Shown piece after piece: positions 54,316 through 64,000 of a DNA stretch of 64,000 nucleotides. The position numbers were made by a program, and so were the translations under genes. Under the pieces are notes generated by a model that was not told the origin of the DNA, ran no database searches, and was given only the letters and a program-made list of their open reading frames with translations. The stretch spans positions 1-64,000 of the forward strand of contig NZ_CAKMAA020000072.1 of the NCBI RefSeq assembly GCF_924101635.2, read 5' to 3'. The first letter of the stretch is position 1, and every line of letters starts with the position of its first letter. The DNA is from Candidatus Nitrotoga sp. HW29 (GTDB lineage Bacteria > Pseudomonadota > Gammaproteobacteria > Burkholderiales > Gallionellaceae).

Positions 54316-57300
54316 TATACCAACCACTTATTGATACTCTCCGAAATCCGTGCCAGCAATGGTCTCATTTGAACAACAATGTCCCGCGCTTGTTCAGTAT
54401 CTTCGCTACTCTTGAGCTGTTCTAATGCCTGACATAGCTCACCAAAACCCATTGCGCCCACAGTTCTAGCCGATGATTTGGTGCGATGTCCCAGGGCGCT
54501 CAGCGTGACCATGTCTTTATGTGCTAGCGCAGTTTCGATTTCAACTATTGCTTCTTGAGTCAAATCTAAGAACATCATGACATATTTACGGATTTTATCC
54601 GGGTGATTTCCTAATACTTTGGTTAGTATTGATAGATCGATGATGCTTGGGTCGCTCGTGCTGTCGATTGCAGTCGTTTTTATAGGTGCAGATTCTAGGA
54701 GTGAATCTGTCGCGGATATTGGTATAACCTGATCGGATCGCTGTACAAGCCATTTGGCAAGCGTTGTAAGAAGTAGCTGGAATTCAATCGGTTTAGTGAT
54801 GAAATCATCCATGCCGGCGTCGGAACAACGTGTCCAGTTTTCACGTCCTGCATTGGCAGTCATGGCAATTATGCGTGTGGTCACGAGCTCAGGATTGGCT
54901 CGAATTCGACGAGTGGCTTCAAGACCATCCATCACGGGCATTTGCATATCCATCAGAACGCAGTCAAAATGTTTTTTAACGAGCAGATTGAGGGCTTCTT
55001 TCCCGTTGTTGGCAATGACAACGGTTGCGCCAGCCGCGTCCAACAATTCTTTAGCTACTTGCTGGTTAAAGAGGTTGTCTTCAACCAACAAGATGCATGA
55101 GCCTTGGATTATACTTAGATCAACCGAGGGTACGGTTTGATTAGCTGTAATAGGCTTTTCGCCTCTACCCAACCTGGCAGTAAACCAGAACGTGCTACCT
55201 TTGTCGGGCTGACTCTCTACGCCAACTTCGCCGCCCATCATTTCGGCTAGTTGCCGGCTGATGGCCAGCCCCAGTCCGGTGCCGCCATATTTACGAGTGG
55301 TTGAAGCATCAGCCTGATGAAATGGTTGGAAAAGTTGAGCGATTTGTTCCGTGCTTATGCCAATACCGCTATCCTGCACTTCGAAGCGTATCAGACTGTC
55401 TGTTTCAGGAGTTTGATTTTCGATAATGCGGGCACGGATGATTATTTCACCTTTATCAGTAAATTTAATGGCATTGTTGGTGTAATTAAGCAACACCTGG
55501 TACAACCGCAATGAGTCTCCACGGAGCGGATGGGACAAATCAGGGCCAACGTCAAACACAAGCTTCAGGCCTTTGCTTGCAGCGCTCTCGCCAAGTTGGT
55601 TGGAGATGTTCTCTAATATGGTACTTAGTTCAAAATCCAGTACATCCAGCTCGATTTTGCCCGCTTCTATTTTGGAAAAGTCGAGCATTTCATTGATCAG
55701 GCTTAACAGATGCTGCGCTGAATGATCAATCTTTGAAATATAATCGAGCTGTTTTGGATTAAGTTCTGTACGTCGTACCAGTTGTGTCATGCCAATGATG
55801 CTGTTCATTGGAGTGCGAATTTCGTGGCTCATGTTGGAAAGAAATTCGCTCTTGGCCTGATTGGCAGTTTCAGCTTGTTGCTTGGCTTGTTCGAGTTCGA
55901 AAGTGCGCTCTTCAACCCGAACTTCGAGACTTGCATTCAAATTGAGTAAATCTTGTTCGGCACGCTTCCGTTCGGTGTGATCAATTCCGACTGACAGAAT
56001 CATTGCGGTTTCGCCTGGCTGGCTGGAAAGACGCGAATGATTCCAGGTAATTTGGTATTGTTCGCCCGACGTGCTGATCAAAATTGATTCACGCTGAATG
56101 TGCCGATGTTCTCCTGTAGCGAGTTTTTGCAATGCTTGTTGTGTTTCTGTTTCAGTTGTTTCAGGACGAATAGTTGCCTGAATAAAAGATTTGCCCAACA
56201 ATGCTCCTTCACTGCAACCGGTTAATAACTCGCCATATCGATTTAAACTGTGAATCGACCCACTGGCTGACTGAGTTAAAACGATGACCTGTGCAGTATC
56301 GAGCAGGCTCTTATTAAAATCTCGCTCAATTGAAATGCGATGTAGCATGCCCTGTAACTCTTCAGCATGTGCTGCCACTTCTTGCTCTAGCGTTTCCAAC
56401 CGAAAGGACAAGGCAATTGCAGCTTCATCCAAGCTATCAATTTCGTCATCCACAAAGCGTCGGCCCCGTGGGGCAATTTTTGTACGTGCTTCGGCAAAAG
56501 CACTTCGACCCAGCAAGGGAATTGCCCGTACTGCTCGCGTCATGCGTTGCAAGGGCGCATTCACAAGAAAAGCTAATAACAGTAAAGAGAGTAATGATGT
56601 CGCTAACTCGGCTTGTAAGCGGCTCGCTACTGATTTGCGAATTTCGGCCAAGGATTGAGTCAAATCATCGATTACCACTAGCGTGGCACCGGAATATGTG
56701 TCACTGCCATCATCCATACTTACAAACGATAATTCGAATTGCTTGTTCTGGTAAGGTACCAATTGCCAATTTTTTTTACTTTGTTTTGGTGGTAAACCCT
56801 TTAGTTGATGAAGTAACGGAAGATTATGTTCGGAACCGCTTAGTGCGACTACCTGTAAACCTAAGTTGGACAGCGAATTTTTATTCTTAATGAAGCCATC
56901 TGGGGCTAGTACGCCAAGATCGGCCCCGGATAAACGATTAAAGGAAACGATCACTTCTGTCAGAGAGCTACCCAAAACAACCACTCCCGCTACTTGGCCC
57001 GCCGATAGAATTGGCGCTGCAGCGAACTGCGTACATGTCTGTTGACAGTGCGTCCAATGCATAGCGCGTTCTTGCGAAATTACGGCATGCACACGGTCAT
57101 TCTGTTCTATATTGGAGGGGGCATCTGCATGCCAAGCGGCCAGCGTGTCCCCCGTTTTGGAGTACACCTTCATGGAATTGATGTCTAGATCGAGCTGCAA
57201 GACAGGCCAGTAATTATCGAGGTGCTCATGAAGCTGGCGGAATTTCGGCTTCAACTGTGATGCATCTCCTGCACCAACTGTTGCGAGCATGCTGGCCATC

Positions 57301-57533
57301 GTTTGTAAACGTAGAGCAGAGTCAGTGCGTACAGCGATAGCTTCAGAAATTAGCCGTTCGCGTGAAGCGGTATGTTGTTCTTCGAAGCGTGTCTTCAAGT
57401 CATAAAAATGTAGCCAGGAAAGTGTGCCGTTAACCGAAATCATCACCACGCCTAGCGTTAGCAGTACTTTCCATTTCAGGCTCAAGAATCTGAATGTACT
57501 ATGTGGTGAATCAGAGAGCCGACTATCCGACAT
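54315..57533 (-). CDS. Hybrid sensor histidine kinase with receiver and HPt domains
   Basis: This 1072-residue protein of BarA-like layout has a helix at ~24-44, a periplasmic sensor domain to ~300 and a second helix. It continues with PAS/PAC (~395-515), a coiled coil, HisKA with His570 ([14 protein letters not shown]), ATPase ([13 protein letters not shown]), a receiver with Asp862 ([13 protein letters not shown]) and a C-terminal HPt domain with His1016 ([13 protein letters not shown]). It forms a full phosphorelay up to HPt. The gene starts eight bases after the porin gene and is cotranscribed with the binding-protein and porin genes. The output regulator may be the lone receiver at 59.8 kb. 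Confidence 0.93.
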   Translation of the reverse strand: MSDSRLSDSPHSTFRFLSLKWKVLLTLGVVMISVNGTLSWLHFYDLKTRFEEQHTASRERLISEAIAVRTDSALRLQTMASMLATVGAGDASQLKPKFRQLHEHLDNYWPVLQLDLDINSMKVYSKTGDTLAAWHADAPSNIEQNDRVHAVISQERAMHWTHCQQTCTQFAAAPILSAGQVAGVVVLGSSLTEVIVSFNRLSGADLGVLAPDGFIKNKNSLSNLGLQVVALSGSEHNLPLLHQLKGLPPKQSKKNWQLVPYQNKQFELSFVSMDDGSDTYSGATLVVIDDLTQSLAEIRKSVASRLQAELATSLLSLLLLAFLVNAPLQRMTRAVRAIPLLGRSAFAEARTKIAPRGRRFVDDEIDSLDEAAIALSFRLETLEQEVAAHAEELQGMLHRISIERDFNKSLLDTAQVIVLTQSASGSIHSLNRYGELLTGCSEGALLGKSFIQATIRPETTETETQQALQKLATGEHRHIQRESILISTSGEQYQITWNHSRLSSQPGETAMILSVGIDHTERKRAEQDLLNLNASLEVRVEERTFELEQAKQQAETANQAKSEFLSNMSHEIRTPMNSIIGMTQLVRRTELNPKQLDYISKIDHSAQHLLSLINEMLDFSKIEAGKIELDVLDFELSTILENISNQLGESAASKGLKLVFDVGPDLSHPLRGDSLRLYQVLLNYTNNAIKFTDKGEIIIRARIIENQTPETDSLIRFEVQDSGIGISTEQIAQLFQPFHQADASTTRKYGGTGLGLAISRQLAEMMGGEVGVESQPDKGSTFWFTARLGRGEKPITANQTVPSVDLSIIQGSCILLVEDNLFNQQVAKELLDAAGATVVIANNGKEALNLLVKKHFDCVLMDMQMPVMDGLEATRRIRANPELVTTRIIAMTANAGRENWTRCSDAGMDDFITKPIEFQLLLTTLAKWLVQRSDQVIPISATDSLLESAPIKTTAIDSTSDPSIIDLSILTKVLGNHPDKIRKYVMMFLDLTQEAIVEIETALAHKDMVTLSALGHRTKSSARTVGAMGFGELCQALEQLKSSEDTEQARDIVVQMRPLLARISESINKWLV

Positions 57534-57541
57534 AGTAGCTA

Positions 57542-58753
57542 CTAAAACCGAAAGGACCCCAGTAGCATGAACATATCCCAGCGGCGCTCCAGAGTACGAG
57601 GATCAGGGTTATCCTGAACTGGCAAATAAGCTGTGCCGTCAACGTGATGATATTCGGCACGCAGCATTAATTCGGGGGTTAAGTCAAAACGTACGCCTGT
57701 AGTCCAATCTTTGGAAAAGCGAGAAAAACCCGGCCGATGTGTGGCCGCAGCATATGCCTGACCATCACGATCTTTGCTATCGGTGTACAACACATCGTAA
57801 CGTAGCAACGCTTCCCATTTTGGAGCCAATCGATAGCTACCCTGAATATAATAGCTTTCGCCATGAGTAGTGGAATCTGGAGCGTTTGGGCCAAAGTTCC
57901 GGGTTGAAATTGGACGTAGGGCATATTCACTGGTCAGACTCCAGTTCTCGGCGTTGTATTGGGCAGATAATATTTGCACCGTAGATTTCAGTTGCCCCGC
58001 CTGTAGCACATCCTTTGCGCCGGGGTTATAGTGCGTATCGTATCGTAATGCGGTATATCCCAAACGATATTTACCACCGTCCCCCTCGTACATCACTTGG
58101 GAAATTTGCGCCACTTTGGGTTCGAATCTTCCATTGGGAAGTAAGCCAACCAAGGCCACTTTGCTAGCCTCACTACCAATCTGGGGTTTGCCAAGCGCGA
58201 ATGTCACAAATAAATTGCCAGCTTCATAATTACGGTCAAAATAAAACTCTGCTCCATCACCCGCAAGGGTAAGGTTACGTGAGCGCTCGAAATAAATGGA
58301 TTGCGGCAAAAGAACACTGGGGCGAGTAAATGCGACATCACGTGTTTTGTTATATAGCCCATAAGAATTTTTCACGCGCCCCAAGCGAACCCCACTACGA
58401 CCTTGTTCGTTTGATGATATTGTCCAGTCGATAAACCCATAATCCAGTCGTATTTCGCCGTTATCGGTCGCTCCGGCCTTATGTGAAAGCAATCCGGCAG
58501 ACACCTGCACATCGGTAGTTGCACGCAGAGAGGCATTCACTCCTATTTCCCTGAAATCTGTACTCGCTTTATTGTGACTCTGACCGAGAAAATTATTGTC
58601 GCTGGTAGTCACTACACCTTGCGTAAGAAATCCATGTAGTTGTATGTCGTTACCCATTAGATTTACGGCATGGGCAACCGTAGTCCAAAGCAGTAGAACA
58701 CTCGGGACAAATCTTCTAATTACAGTTTTAGCGAATTTGAAGGATACGCACAT
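57542..58753 (-). CDS. Porin-like outer-membrane protein
   Basis: This protein of about 403 residues has a signal peptide ([18 protein letters not shown]) and an all-beta mature part rich in alternating and aromatic residues, ending in Phe (MLLGSFRF) as outer-membrane barrels do. The start at 58753 places the signal peptide properly and overlaps the preceding gene by 26 bases. It lies between the binding-protein-like gene and the hybrid kinase, a set that recurs as a signalling cassette. Its transported molecule is unknown. Confidence 0.82.
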   Translation of the reverse strand: MCVSFKFAKTVIRRFVPSVLLLWTTVAHAVNLMGNDIQLHGFLTQGVVTTSDNNFLGQSHNKASTDFREIGVNASLRATTDVQVSAGLLSHKAGATDNGEIRLDYGFIDWTISSNEQGRSGVRLGRVKNSYGLYNKTRDVAFTRPSVLLPQSIYFERSRNLTLAGDGAEFYFDRNYEAGNLFVTFALGKPQIGSEASKVALVGLLPNGRFEPKVAQISQVMYEGDGGKYRLGYTALRYDTHYNPGAKDVLQAGQLKSTVQILSAQYNAENWSLTSEYALRPISTRNFGPNAPDSTTHGESYYIQGSYRLAPKWEALLRYDVLYTDSKDRDGQAYAAATHRPGFSRFSKDWTTGVRFDLTPELMLRAEYHHVDGTAYLPVQDNPDPRTLERRWDMFMLLGSFRF

Positions 58754-59198
58754 TATTTGTGACCTCGCTTGTTTTGATATAGCCAATCGCTCCCGGAGTT
58801 GAAGCTACTTTTGATAGCATTTCTTGTGGAGAGGCGACTTGCTCTGGATATTGACCCTGTCCGGAAAATACTTGTCGATCCCACGCTAATCGCAACTGGT
58901 GGGGGAATACTTGCAGAATATTTTTGCTGAATGCGCCGTGCTCAGATATATCATCCTTCATCACGAAAACCTTGACGGGTGTATCTGCCGGCCATTTGTT
59001 CAGGCGCATGCCAAAAATAGCCCGTAACGAGCTTCGGGAAATTGTGTTTTCACTGGTTGATGGGAACGCAATGACAACAATAGTGGGTTCTTGATTGTCG
59101 GCATAAGAATTTGCAGTAATCAAGAATGCCGTCAGTATGTAAAGCGAACACGCTCGCCAAAACCACGTAAAAATATTGATACTGAAAAGGTTTTTCAT
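58728..59198 (-). CDS. Periplasmic phosphate-binding-like (PstS-related) small protein
   Basis: This 156-residue exported protein has a signal peptide ending ...ITANSYA. The mature part resembles a truncated PBP-like domain: LRAIFGMRLNKWPADTPVKV, then the C-terminal PGAIGYIKTSEV motif typical of PstS-like proteins. Only one lobe-sized domain is present, so it probably acts as a signal-input component rather than a transporter subunit. It heads the operon with the porin and hybrid kinase. The ligand is unknown. Confidence 0.8.
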   Translation of the reverse strand: MKNLFSINIFTWFWRACSLYILTAFLITANSYADNQEPTIVVIAFPSTSENTISRSSLRAIFGMRLNKWPADTPVKVFVMKDDISEHGAFSKNILQVFPHQLRLAWDRQVFSGQGQYPEQVASPQEMLSKVASTPGAIGYIKTSEVTNNVRILQIR

Positions 59199-59199
59199 C

Positions 59200-59435
59200 G
59201 TTGAAATGGGATACAGCCGAATAGATTCGAATATAGGTTGATAATCGTCGAGTTTAGTACGCTGTCTTTCACGTCAATTGTGCCTGCCGGATTTTGGCAT
59301 AAAGGCCACGCAATGGTAGAAGAAGGCATATGGCCCGTGCGTAATAATGGCGTCTCCACCATATTGATCGAATATGTGCCCAAGAAAATCCCACGGCACG
59401 TGCTTCATGATTTGTGAAAGCAGTATTTTGTTCAT
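59200..59435 (-). pseudogene. Fragment of an IS4-family transposase (DUF4372 N-terminus)
   Basis: MNKILLSQIMKHVPWDFLGH followed by IFDQYGGDA matches the start of IS4-type transposases with the DUF4372 domain. After that the reading continues in another frame (AKIRQAQLT, where intact relatives have AFAQLTYRESL) and then meets stops. Only ~70 codons remain. The relic sits upstream of the sensory cassette. Confidence 0.62.
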
Positions 59436-59750
59436 GCATTCCACTAGATCTATCAAACTCATATTTAGCGTAAATATGCAATGTTAAATTCAAATTGCGG
59501 ACACTCATGAATCATTCAGAAAATATTGTCAGTAATGAATTTGTAGTGGGCTAAGCTTTGGATGAAGCAAATACAACTATCTGATTAATCATCTTGGTTT
59601 TATGTGGAATAGAGTCGGTAATCAACTATTAACTTTCTGTAGAATACGTAAATTCGTTCGTCTTTAAACGATCTGTTGAAGGATGAGCAAATTTATTTTT
59701 CGCCAAGTGGAAAATGTTATCTACTAGTCGCGTGTCAAGGGGATCAATTT
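59436..59750. other. Intergenic region with REP-like copy
   Basis: About 310 bases between the IS4 fragment and the receiver gene. Apart from the hairpin repeat at 59652-59691 I see nothing recognisable. Confidence 0.4.
59652..59691. repeat. REP-like hairpin repeat, copy 3
   Basis: ATTCGTTCGTCTTTAAACG followed by ATCTGTTGAAGGATGAGCAAAT shares the outer arms of copy 2 with a diverged loop. It lies 60 bases after the stop of the receiver gene. Confidence 0.65.
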
Positions 59751-60191
59751 TTATTTGCCTTGGCAAAATCGGGTAATAACGGCTGCCAGCTCATCACGTG
59801 CAATTGGCTTTATCAGCGTCCCCAAAGGAACCAAGCCAAGCTTGCTGGAATACATGTCCATTCCGGACAACAGATGCTGTTGGGCTCCAGAGATTAGGAT
59901 GACGTCGCCAACGTAACCCTGCATACCAAGATGCATCAGAAAGCCAACACCATCCATTCCAGGCATGCTGAGGTCGCATATCAATATATCCGGCTGTGAC
60001 GATAATCCGGCTAACATAGCGAGCCCCTGTTCACCGTTTTCCGCTCTAATGACTTCGGAAACACCCAGTTCAAGCAGCATATCGCCGACAAATTCGAGTG
60101 TAAATTTGTCGTCATCTAACAACAGTACCCGTAGATTTTTTGCCGCTATCATTTGTGCTGTTCCGTTTTTATTCGTGCCAATTTCAACCAT
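59751..60191 (-). CDS. Stand-alone receiver-domain response regulator
   Basis: This 146-residue CheY-like protein has LRVLLLDDDKFTLEFVGDML, phospho-acceptor Asp73 in DILICDLSMPGMDG, and the conserved Lys in GTLIKPIARDEL. There is no output domain. AAGGAG precedes the ATG. It may receive phosphate from the HPt domain of the hybrid kinase encoded 2 kb away, but it is separately transcribed and the pairing is inference. Confidence 0.9.
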   Translation of the reverse strand: MVEIGTNKNGTAQMIAAKNLRVLLLDDDKFTLEFVGDMLLELGVSEVIRAENGEQGLAMLAGLSSQPDILICDLSMPGMDGVGFLMHLGMQGYVGDVILISGAQQHLLSGMDMYSSKLGLVPLGTLIKPIARDELAAVITRFCQGK

Positions 60192-60704
60192 GCAAACTCC
60201 TTAATTAATATTTTGATCTGGCCCTACGAGAAACAGAGTGGGTAATTAACTTTAAATTACTTACAGCAGAAGTAAATTTGTTCGCCTTGAACGTGTTGAA
60301 GGATGAACAGATGTTTTCGTTAAGCGAGAAATTTTCGTCCAATTATCGTGCGTCACGGCTTCGTTTCTTCTGCTCTATCCCGGTTGATCTTACTTGCCAG
60401 TTTGTACAGTGTATATGGTTGATTTAGTATTTAATCTAAGATTTAGTCAAAATACGCCTTTCTGGAGAACCTGCTCTAAATTTACGTGGTTTAATTTAAA
60501 AATTTTCACTCAATAGATTGAATATGTAATGATTTAATGTAGCTTGAATATCCCTGAAAGAAATATAAAGAATCACTTTTTCAGTGTTGTGCAGGTGAGA
60601 TTTATCTCGGCTGTGCAATGGAAAGCTTTAGAAAGTATTTATAAAATTTATAATAATTCAAACATAAAGTCCATCAACCTGTGATGTGCCGGGTCAGTAA
60701 TAAC
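60192..60704. other. Intergenic region with REP-like copy
   Basis: About 510 AT-rich bases between ybdD and the receiver gene. It contains the repeat at 60275-60312 and the receiver promoter. No gene or clear terminator for ybdD is seen. Confidence 0.4.
60275..60312. repeat. REP-like hairpin repeat, copy 4
   Basis: AATTTGTTCGCCTTGAACG followed by TGTTGAAGGATGAACAGAT is a diverged member of the same hairpin family, upstream of the receiver gene. Copies 3 and 4 thus bracket that gene. Confidence 0.65.
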
Positions 60705-61031
60705 TCAGCAACAGCGCTGGATGCCGTTCCATTTTTGCTGTTGCCGGTAAAGGAAAAAATCTTTGCGTGCTAGCGGTGGTGTATTAGGATAATTGATGAC
60801 ATGTTGTGCAATGTAGCGTTCGTAAGCATCATCTCCACTCAATTCACGAATTGCGTGCCATATATATGACCACAATGGCAGTAGTTTGATACAGATTTCG
60901 TTTGTTCTTGGTGTAGAGCTTTGTGTGATATGCATATCTACATCCCGGGTAGTTTCCAAGATAGGCAAACTAGGATTATTTACCGCGGACAATAATCCAT
61001 TCGTGCTTCTTTTGATCAATTTCGTCTCCAT
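60705..61031 (-). CDS. YbdD/YjiX-family small protein
   Basis: The C-terminal ~65 residues (WHAIRELSGDDAYERYIAQH, PPLARKDFFLYRQQQKWNG) match YbdD/YjiX, a partner protein of CstA-type transporters. From the ATG at 61031 the protein would have 108 residues, about 40 more than usual; the extra part is not conserved in my memory and a later start at 60935 is possible. It overlaps the end of the cstA gene, which supports joint expression. Confidence 0.85.
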   Translation of the reverse strand: METKLIKRSTNGLLSAVNNPSLPILETTRDVDMHITQSSTPRTNEICIKLLPLWSYIWHAIRELSGDDAYERYIAQHVINYPNTPPLARKDFFLYRQQQKWNGIQRCC

Positions 61032-63088
61032 GTTTTCTCTATTCCCGCCAAATGGTGTGATACTTCCGACAAAGGAGGCACTGGTTTGCCCGTGAGGTAG
61101 CGGACACAAACACGCAGCATATCGAAAACGATCAACCATAGCATACAGACAAAAAATAGGGTCAGTACCGCATCAAGACGCTGGTTAAAGATGAGCTGTG
61201 GAGCGACGGCTGCTTTTTCTGGAGAAAGAAGACCTGATGCAAGTTTTGTGGCGAGATCATTGGCAGCAGCGAGGAAGCCGATACGTGCATCTGTGCTGGT
61301 GATTTTTTCCCATGCTGCACTGCTGGTAATTATGATCAACCAGGTGAGTGGTAAAGCTGTGATCCAAGCATATTTTAGCTTGTCGGATTTAATCAGGATG
61401 CCAGTGGCGACACATAGTGCGATGGCGGCCAGGATTTGATTCGAGATGCCAAATAGCGGCCACAGAATATTAACTCCGCCATTGGGGTCGATCACGCCAA
61501 TATATAAAAAATAGCCCCACGCAGCCACAATGATGCCGCTACTCAGTAATACCGAGGGATACCATGAGGTGCGTCCCAGCGGTTTCCAAATATTGCCCAG
61601 CATGTCTTGCAGCATAAAGCGGCCGACACGCGTACCCGCATCCAGCGTTGTAAGAATAAAGATGGCCTCAAACATGATGGCGAAGTGATACCACATGGCG
61701 AGCATGCCTTGACCAAAGGCACTACCAAAAATACTGGCCATTCCCACCGCCAGTGAGGGCGCACCGCCCGTGCGGGCGAACAGAGTTGCTTCACCCATTT
61801 GCTGCGCCAGCAAATTCATCTGTACTACCGTAACCGGAAAGCCCCAACTGGAAATTTTTGCCACCGCATCTGCCGCTTCTTTGCCGACTACGCCAGCAGG
61901 AGAATTGATGGCGAAAAATACACCGGGGTCTAACACCGTGGCTGCAATAATTGCCATTATTGCAACGAAAGATTCCAGTGCCATACCTCCGAAGCCGATC
62001 ATGCGGATGTCACGTTCATTGCTAAGCAGCTTGGGTGTAGTGCCGGAGGCGATCAGAGCATGAAAGCCAGAGATTGCGCCACAGGCGATAGTGATAAATA
62101 CAAAAGGAAATAACTTACCTCCAAAAATAGGGCCGGTCCCGTCGATGAACTGGGTGAACGCGGGCATTTTTATGTTCGGCTGTATCCACACGATGGCCAG
62201 CATTAACAGTATGATAGTCCCGAGTTTTATGTAGGTAGACAGATAATCGCGTGGTGCGAGCAACAGCCATACTGGCAGGATAGCTGCTGCAAAACCGTAA
62301 GCAATGATCATCCAAGCTAATGGTAGACCGGGATAATCAAAAAACTCGCGTAGATTCTGTTGGTGCTCAATCCAGCCACCACCCGCCACAGCTAACAGTA
62401 ACAAGATGACGCCAAGTAACGAACCTTCGAGCACGCGGCCCGGACGGATGGTACGCATGTATAGGCCCACCAACATAGCGATGGGGATAGTGGCAGCCAC
62501 GGTAGAAGTAGCCCAGGGGCTGTGTTTCATGGCATTCACCACTACCAAGCCCAGCACCGCGATAAGGATAATCATGATAAACAGTGTGGTGGTTAGCGCG
62601 GCAATACCACCGATGGCGCCCAGTTCATCTCTCGCCATTTGACCTAAACTACGGCCATTACGACGAGTAGAACAAAATAACGTGACCATGTCCTGCACAC
62701 AGCCGCCGAGTACTGCGCCAAATAATATCCATAGTGTACCTGGCAAGTAACCAAACTGGGCAGCCAGAGTTGGCCCGACCAGAGGCCCTGGTCCCGCAAT
62801 GGCGGCGAAATGGTGCCCAAATACGATCCAACGATTAGTTGGAATATAATCCCGACCGTTATTGAGTCGTTCTGCGGGCGTAGCACGAGTTGGATCAATG
62901 AGTAGGACTTTGGTGGCAATCCATGTTGCATAGAAACGGTAGGCAATCGCATATACGCACAGTGCGGCTGTGACAAACCACAGCGCATTGATCGATTCGC
63001 CGCGATTCAGTGCTATACCGCCTAATGCGGCGGACCCAAGTAAAGCGATGGCAATCCAGACAAGAATAGCCACCAATGAATTTTTCAT
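61016..63088 (-). CDS. cstA: Carbon starvation protein CstA-type transporter
   Basis: This 690-residue polytopic inner-membrane protein shows the CstA signatures: NNGRDYIPTNRWIVFGHHFAAIAGPGPLVGP (two blocks), AQFGYLPGTLWILFGAVLGG and GTTPKLLSNERDIRMIGFG. Family members take up pyruvate or peptides on starvation. Start at ATG 63088 (MKNSLVAIL) is preferred over the TTG at 63121. ybdD follows with overlap, the usual pair. Confidence 0.93.
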   Translation of the reverse strand: MKNSLVAILVWIAIALLGSAALGGIALNRGESINALWFVTAALCVYAIAYRFYATWIATKVLLIDPTRATPAERLNNGRDYIPTNRWIVFGHHFAAIAGPGPLVGPTLAAQFGYLPGTLWILFGAVLGGCVQDMVTLFCSTRRNGRSLGQMARDELGAIGGIAALTTTLFIMIILIAVLGLVVVNAMKHSPWATSTVAATIPIAMLVGLYMRTIRPGRVLEGSLLGVILLLLAVAGGGWIEHQQNLREFFDYPGLPLAWMIIAYGFAAAILPVWLLLAPRDYLSTYIKLGTIILLMLAIVWIQPNIKMPAFTQFIDGTGPIFGGKLFPFVFITIACGAISGFHALIASGTTPKLLSNERDIRMIGFGGMALESFVAIMAIIAATVLDPGVFFAINSPAGVVGKEAADAVAKISSWGFPVTVVQMNLLAQQMGEATLFARTGGAPSLAVGMASIFGSAFGQGMLAMWYHFAIMFEAIFILTTLDAGTRVGRFMLQDMLGNIWKPLGRTSWYPSVLLSSGIIVAAWGYFLYIGVIDPNGGVNILWPLFGISNQILAAIALCVATGILIKSDKLKYAWITALPLTWLIIITSSAAWEKITSTDARIGFLAAANDLATKLASGLLSPEKAAVAPQLIFNQRLDAVLTLFFVCMLWLIVFDMLRVCVRYLTGKPVPPLSEVSHHLAGIEKTWRRN

Positions 63089-63440
63089 AGTAATTTTTTT
63101 TTCATGATGAAATTCTGGCAAGTAATTTTTATGCAGGAATATAACTGTAAATTATGACATGCCTCGCACCTATTTACTGTCTTCTATAATTTTAAGTCAT
63201 GCAACGGTCTGCCTTATCAATTGGTATGATGGACTTTATTAAAAGCGATAAGCTTCATCAAGATAGTGTTGCCGAAGGTTATGATTTATAATTTCCATAT
63301 CAATTCAATTTGATAGAAATATTTTCGGTACGTATTTGAATCAGTATTAAGATTGGCTTTAAATTGAACGCTTGAACCCCTTTGCCTGACTTACAAACAC
63401 TGTCAGAATGTTTGAATCATTCATCGTGTAGGAGATTGCT
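63089..63440. other. Divergent promoter region of cstA and mdh
   Basis: About 350 bases between the two divergent genes. It must contain both promoters. I recognise no operator or RNA element. Confidence 0.4.
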
Positions 63441-64000
63441 ATGAAAGCACCTATCCGCATCGCTATTACTGGTGCTGCTGGTCAGATCAGTTACAGTCTT
63501 TTGTTTCGCATCGCCAATGGTGACATGCTGAAACACGAACAGCCCGTCATTTTGCAACTGTTGGATGTACCACAAGCACAGCAAACATTGCGCGGCATCG
63601 CGATGGAACTGGAAGACTGTGTATTTCCCATGTTGCAGCAGGTGATTATTACCGATGACCCCAAAGTTGCCTTTCGTGATGCAGAAATTGTTCTGCTGGT
63701 TGGTGCGCGTCCACGTAGCAAAGGCATGGAACGCAATGAACTAATCGAGATTAACGCTGGTATTTTTGCCGAACACGGCAAAACACTCAATGCGTTCGCC
63801 GCACCTCATGTCAAAGTTTTAGTGATAGGCAATCCGGCTAATACCAATGCACTAATTGTCATACATAACACCCCCGATCTTAATCCAAAAAATATCAGCT
63901 CTATGATGCGGCTTGATCATAATCGCGCTATCGCGCAAGTGGCGCGTAAGCTGTCCCAGCCCATTAGTAACATCAAAAAAATGGTGGTATGGGGCAATCA
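63441..64000 (+). CDS. mdh: Malate dehydrogenase, cut by the window end
   Basis: The first 186 residues of a malate dehydrogenase of the cytosolic-type subgroup (MalateDH-SF1) are present. [19 protein letters not shown] is the NAD-binding motif, and [15 protein letters not shown] is the substrate loop with its arginine. [14 protein letters not shown] and [17 protein letters not shown] follow. AGGAG lies before the ATG. The catalytic His and the C-terminal half lie beyond the window. TCA-cycle enzyme, converting malate and NAD+ to oxaloacetate. Confidence 0.95.
   Translation, partial: MKAPIRIAITGAAGQISYSLLFRIANGDMLKHEQPVILQLLDVPQAQQTLRGIAMELEDCVFPMLQQVIITDDPKVAFRDAEIVLLVGARPRSKGMERNELIEINAGIFAEHGKTLNAFAAPHVKVLVIGNPANTNALIVIHNTPDLNPKNISSMMRLDHNRAIAQVARKLSQPISNIKKMVVWGN

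Overview
The window looks like a chromosomal segment of a betaproteobacterium of the Nitrosomonadales/Gallionellaceae type. That is an inference from gene content: a XrtA/PEP-CTERM regulatory set (PrsT, PrsK, PrsR, a TIGR03013-type sugar transferase), a yebC-ruvC-ruvA-ruvB block, metZ preceded by a SAM-II-like leader, and a base composition near the mid-40s % GC by eye. No rRNA, tRNA, phage or CRISPR array was seen.

Layout. 1-5.5 kb is an accessory patch. A wrbA-hugZ-antiporter trio is enclosed by two ~47 bp inverted repeats. It is followed by a small secreted repeat protein, a heavily decayed IS5-type transposase, and a hemP gene next to a perfect Fur-box-like palindrome. 5.7-21.6 kb is mostly housekeeping: a UDP-GlcNAc 4-epimerase-like gene, phoB-phoR with a three-unit Pho box, a sodium:solute symporter, a peroxiredoxin, a phospholipase D/cardiolipin-synthase-like lipoprotein, the ruv block, metZ with a SAM-II riboswitch and attenuator, pncC, recA-recX, a Sco1-like protein and an FNR-type regulator with its own FNR box.

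22.1-26.5 kb is the most unusual part. It encodes a Tat-signal protein of unknown function, a PqqD-like domain protein, an HprK-related kinase, a nucleotidyltransferase and a GAF protein, in the arrangement known only as the 'HPr-rel-A system'. A sigma-54 promoter precedes it, with a 17 bp upstream box that is almost identical to one in front of the PEP-CTERM protein gene at 32 kb. I infer that both belong to one regulon, probably that of PrsK/PrsR (41.4-44.9 kb). Converging on this cluster is an MMPL-type exporter, a LolA-like periplasmic protein and an outer-membrane protein with a FimV-like N-terminal domain (26.5-31.4 kb).

32-45 kb holds the PEP-CTERM-related genes: a PEP-CTERM protein, a ThiF-like/FeeM-like enzyme pair, PrsT, a UDP-GalNAc dehydrogenase-like gene, the sugar transferase, PrsK and PrsR. 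No exosortase gene is present, so it must lie elsewhere. 45.4-51.4 kb is an arn-type operon for aminoarabinose modification of lipid A, with gene order T-F-B-C-A(N)-D and an ArnA reduced to its formyltransferase half. 51.5-60.2 kb carries a DODA-type dioxygenase, a diguanylate cyclase, a three-gene sensory cassette (periplasmic binding-like protein, porin, hybrid kinase), an IS4 scar and a lone receiver. 60.7-63.1 kb is ybdD-cstA, and the window ends inside malate dehydrogenase.

Dispersed non-coding repeats occur throughout: four copies of a REP-like hairpin, two copies of a ~110 bp structured repeat, and one perfect 44 bp palindrome. All family assignments are by reading the translations, with no database search.
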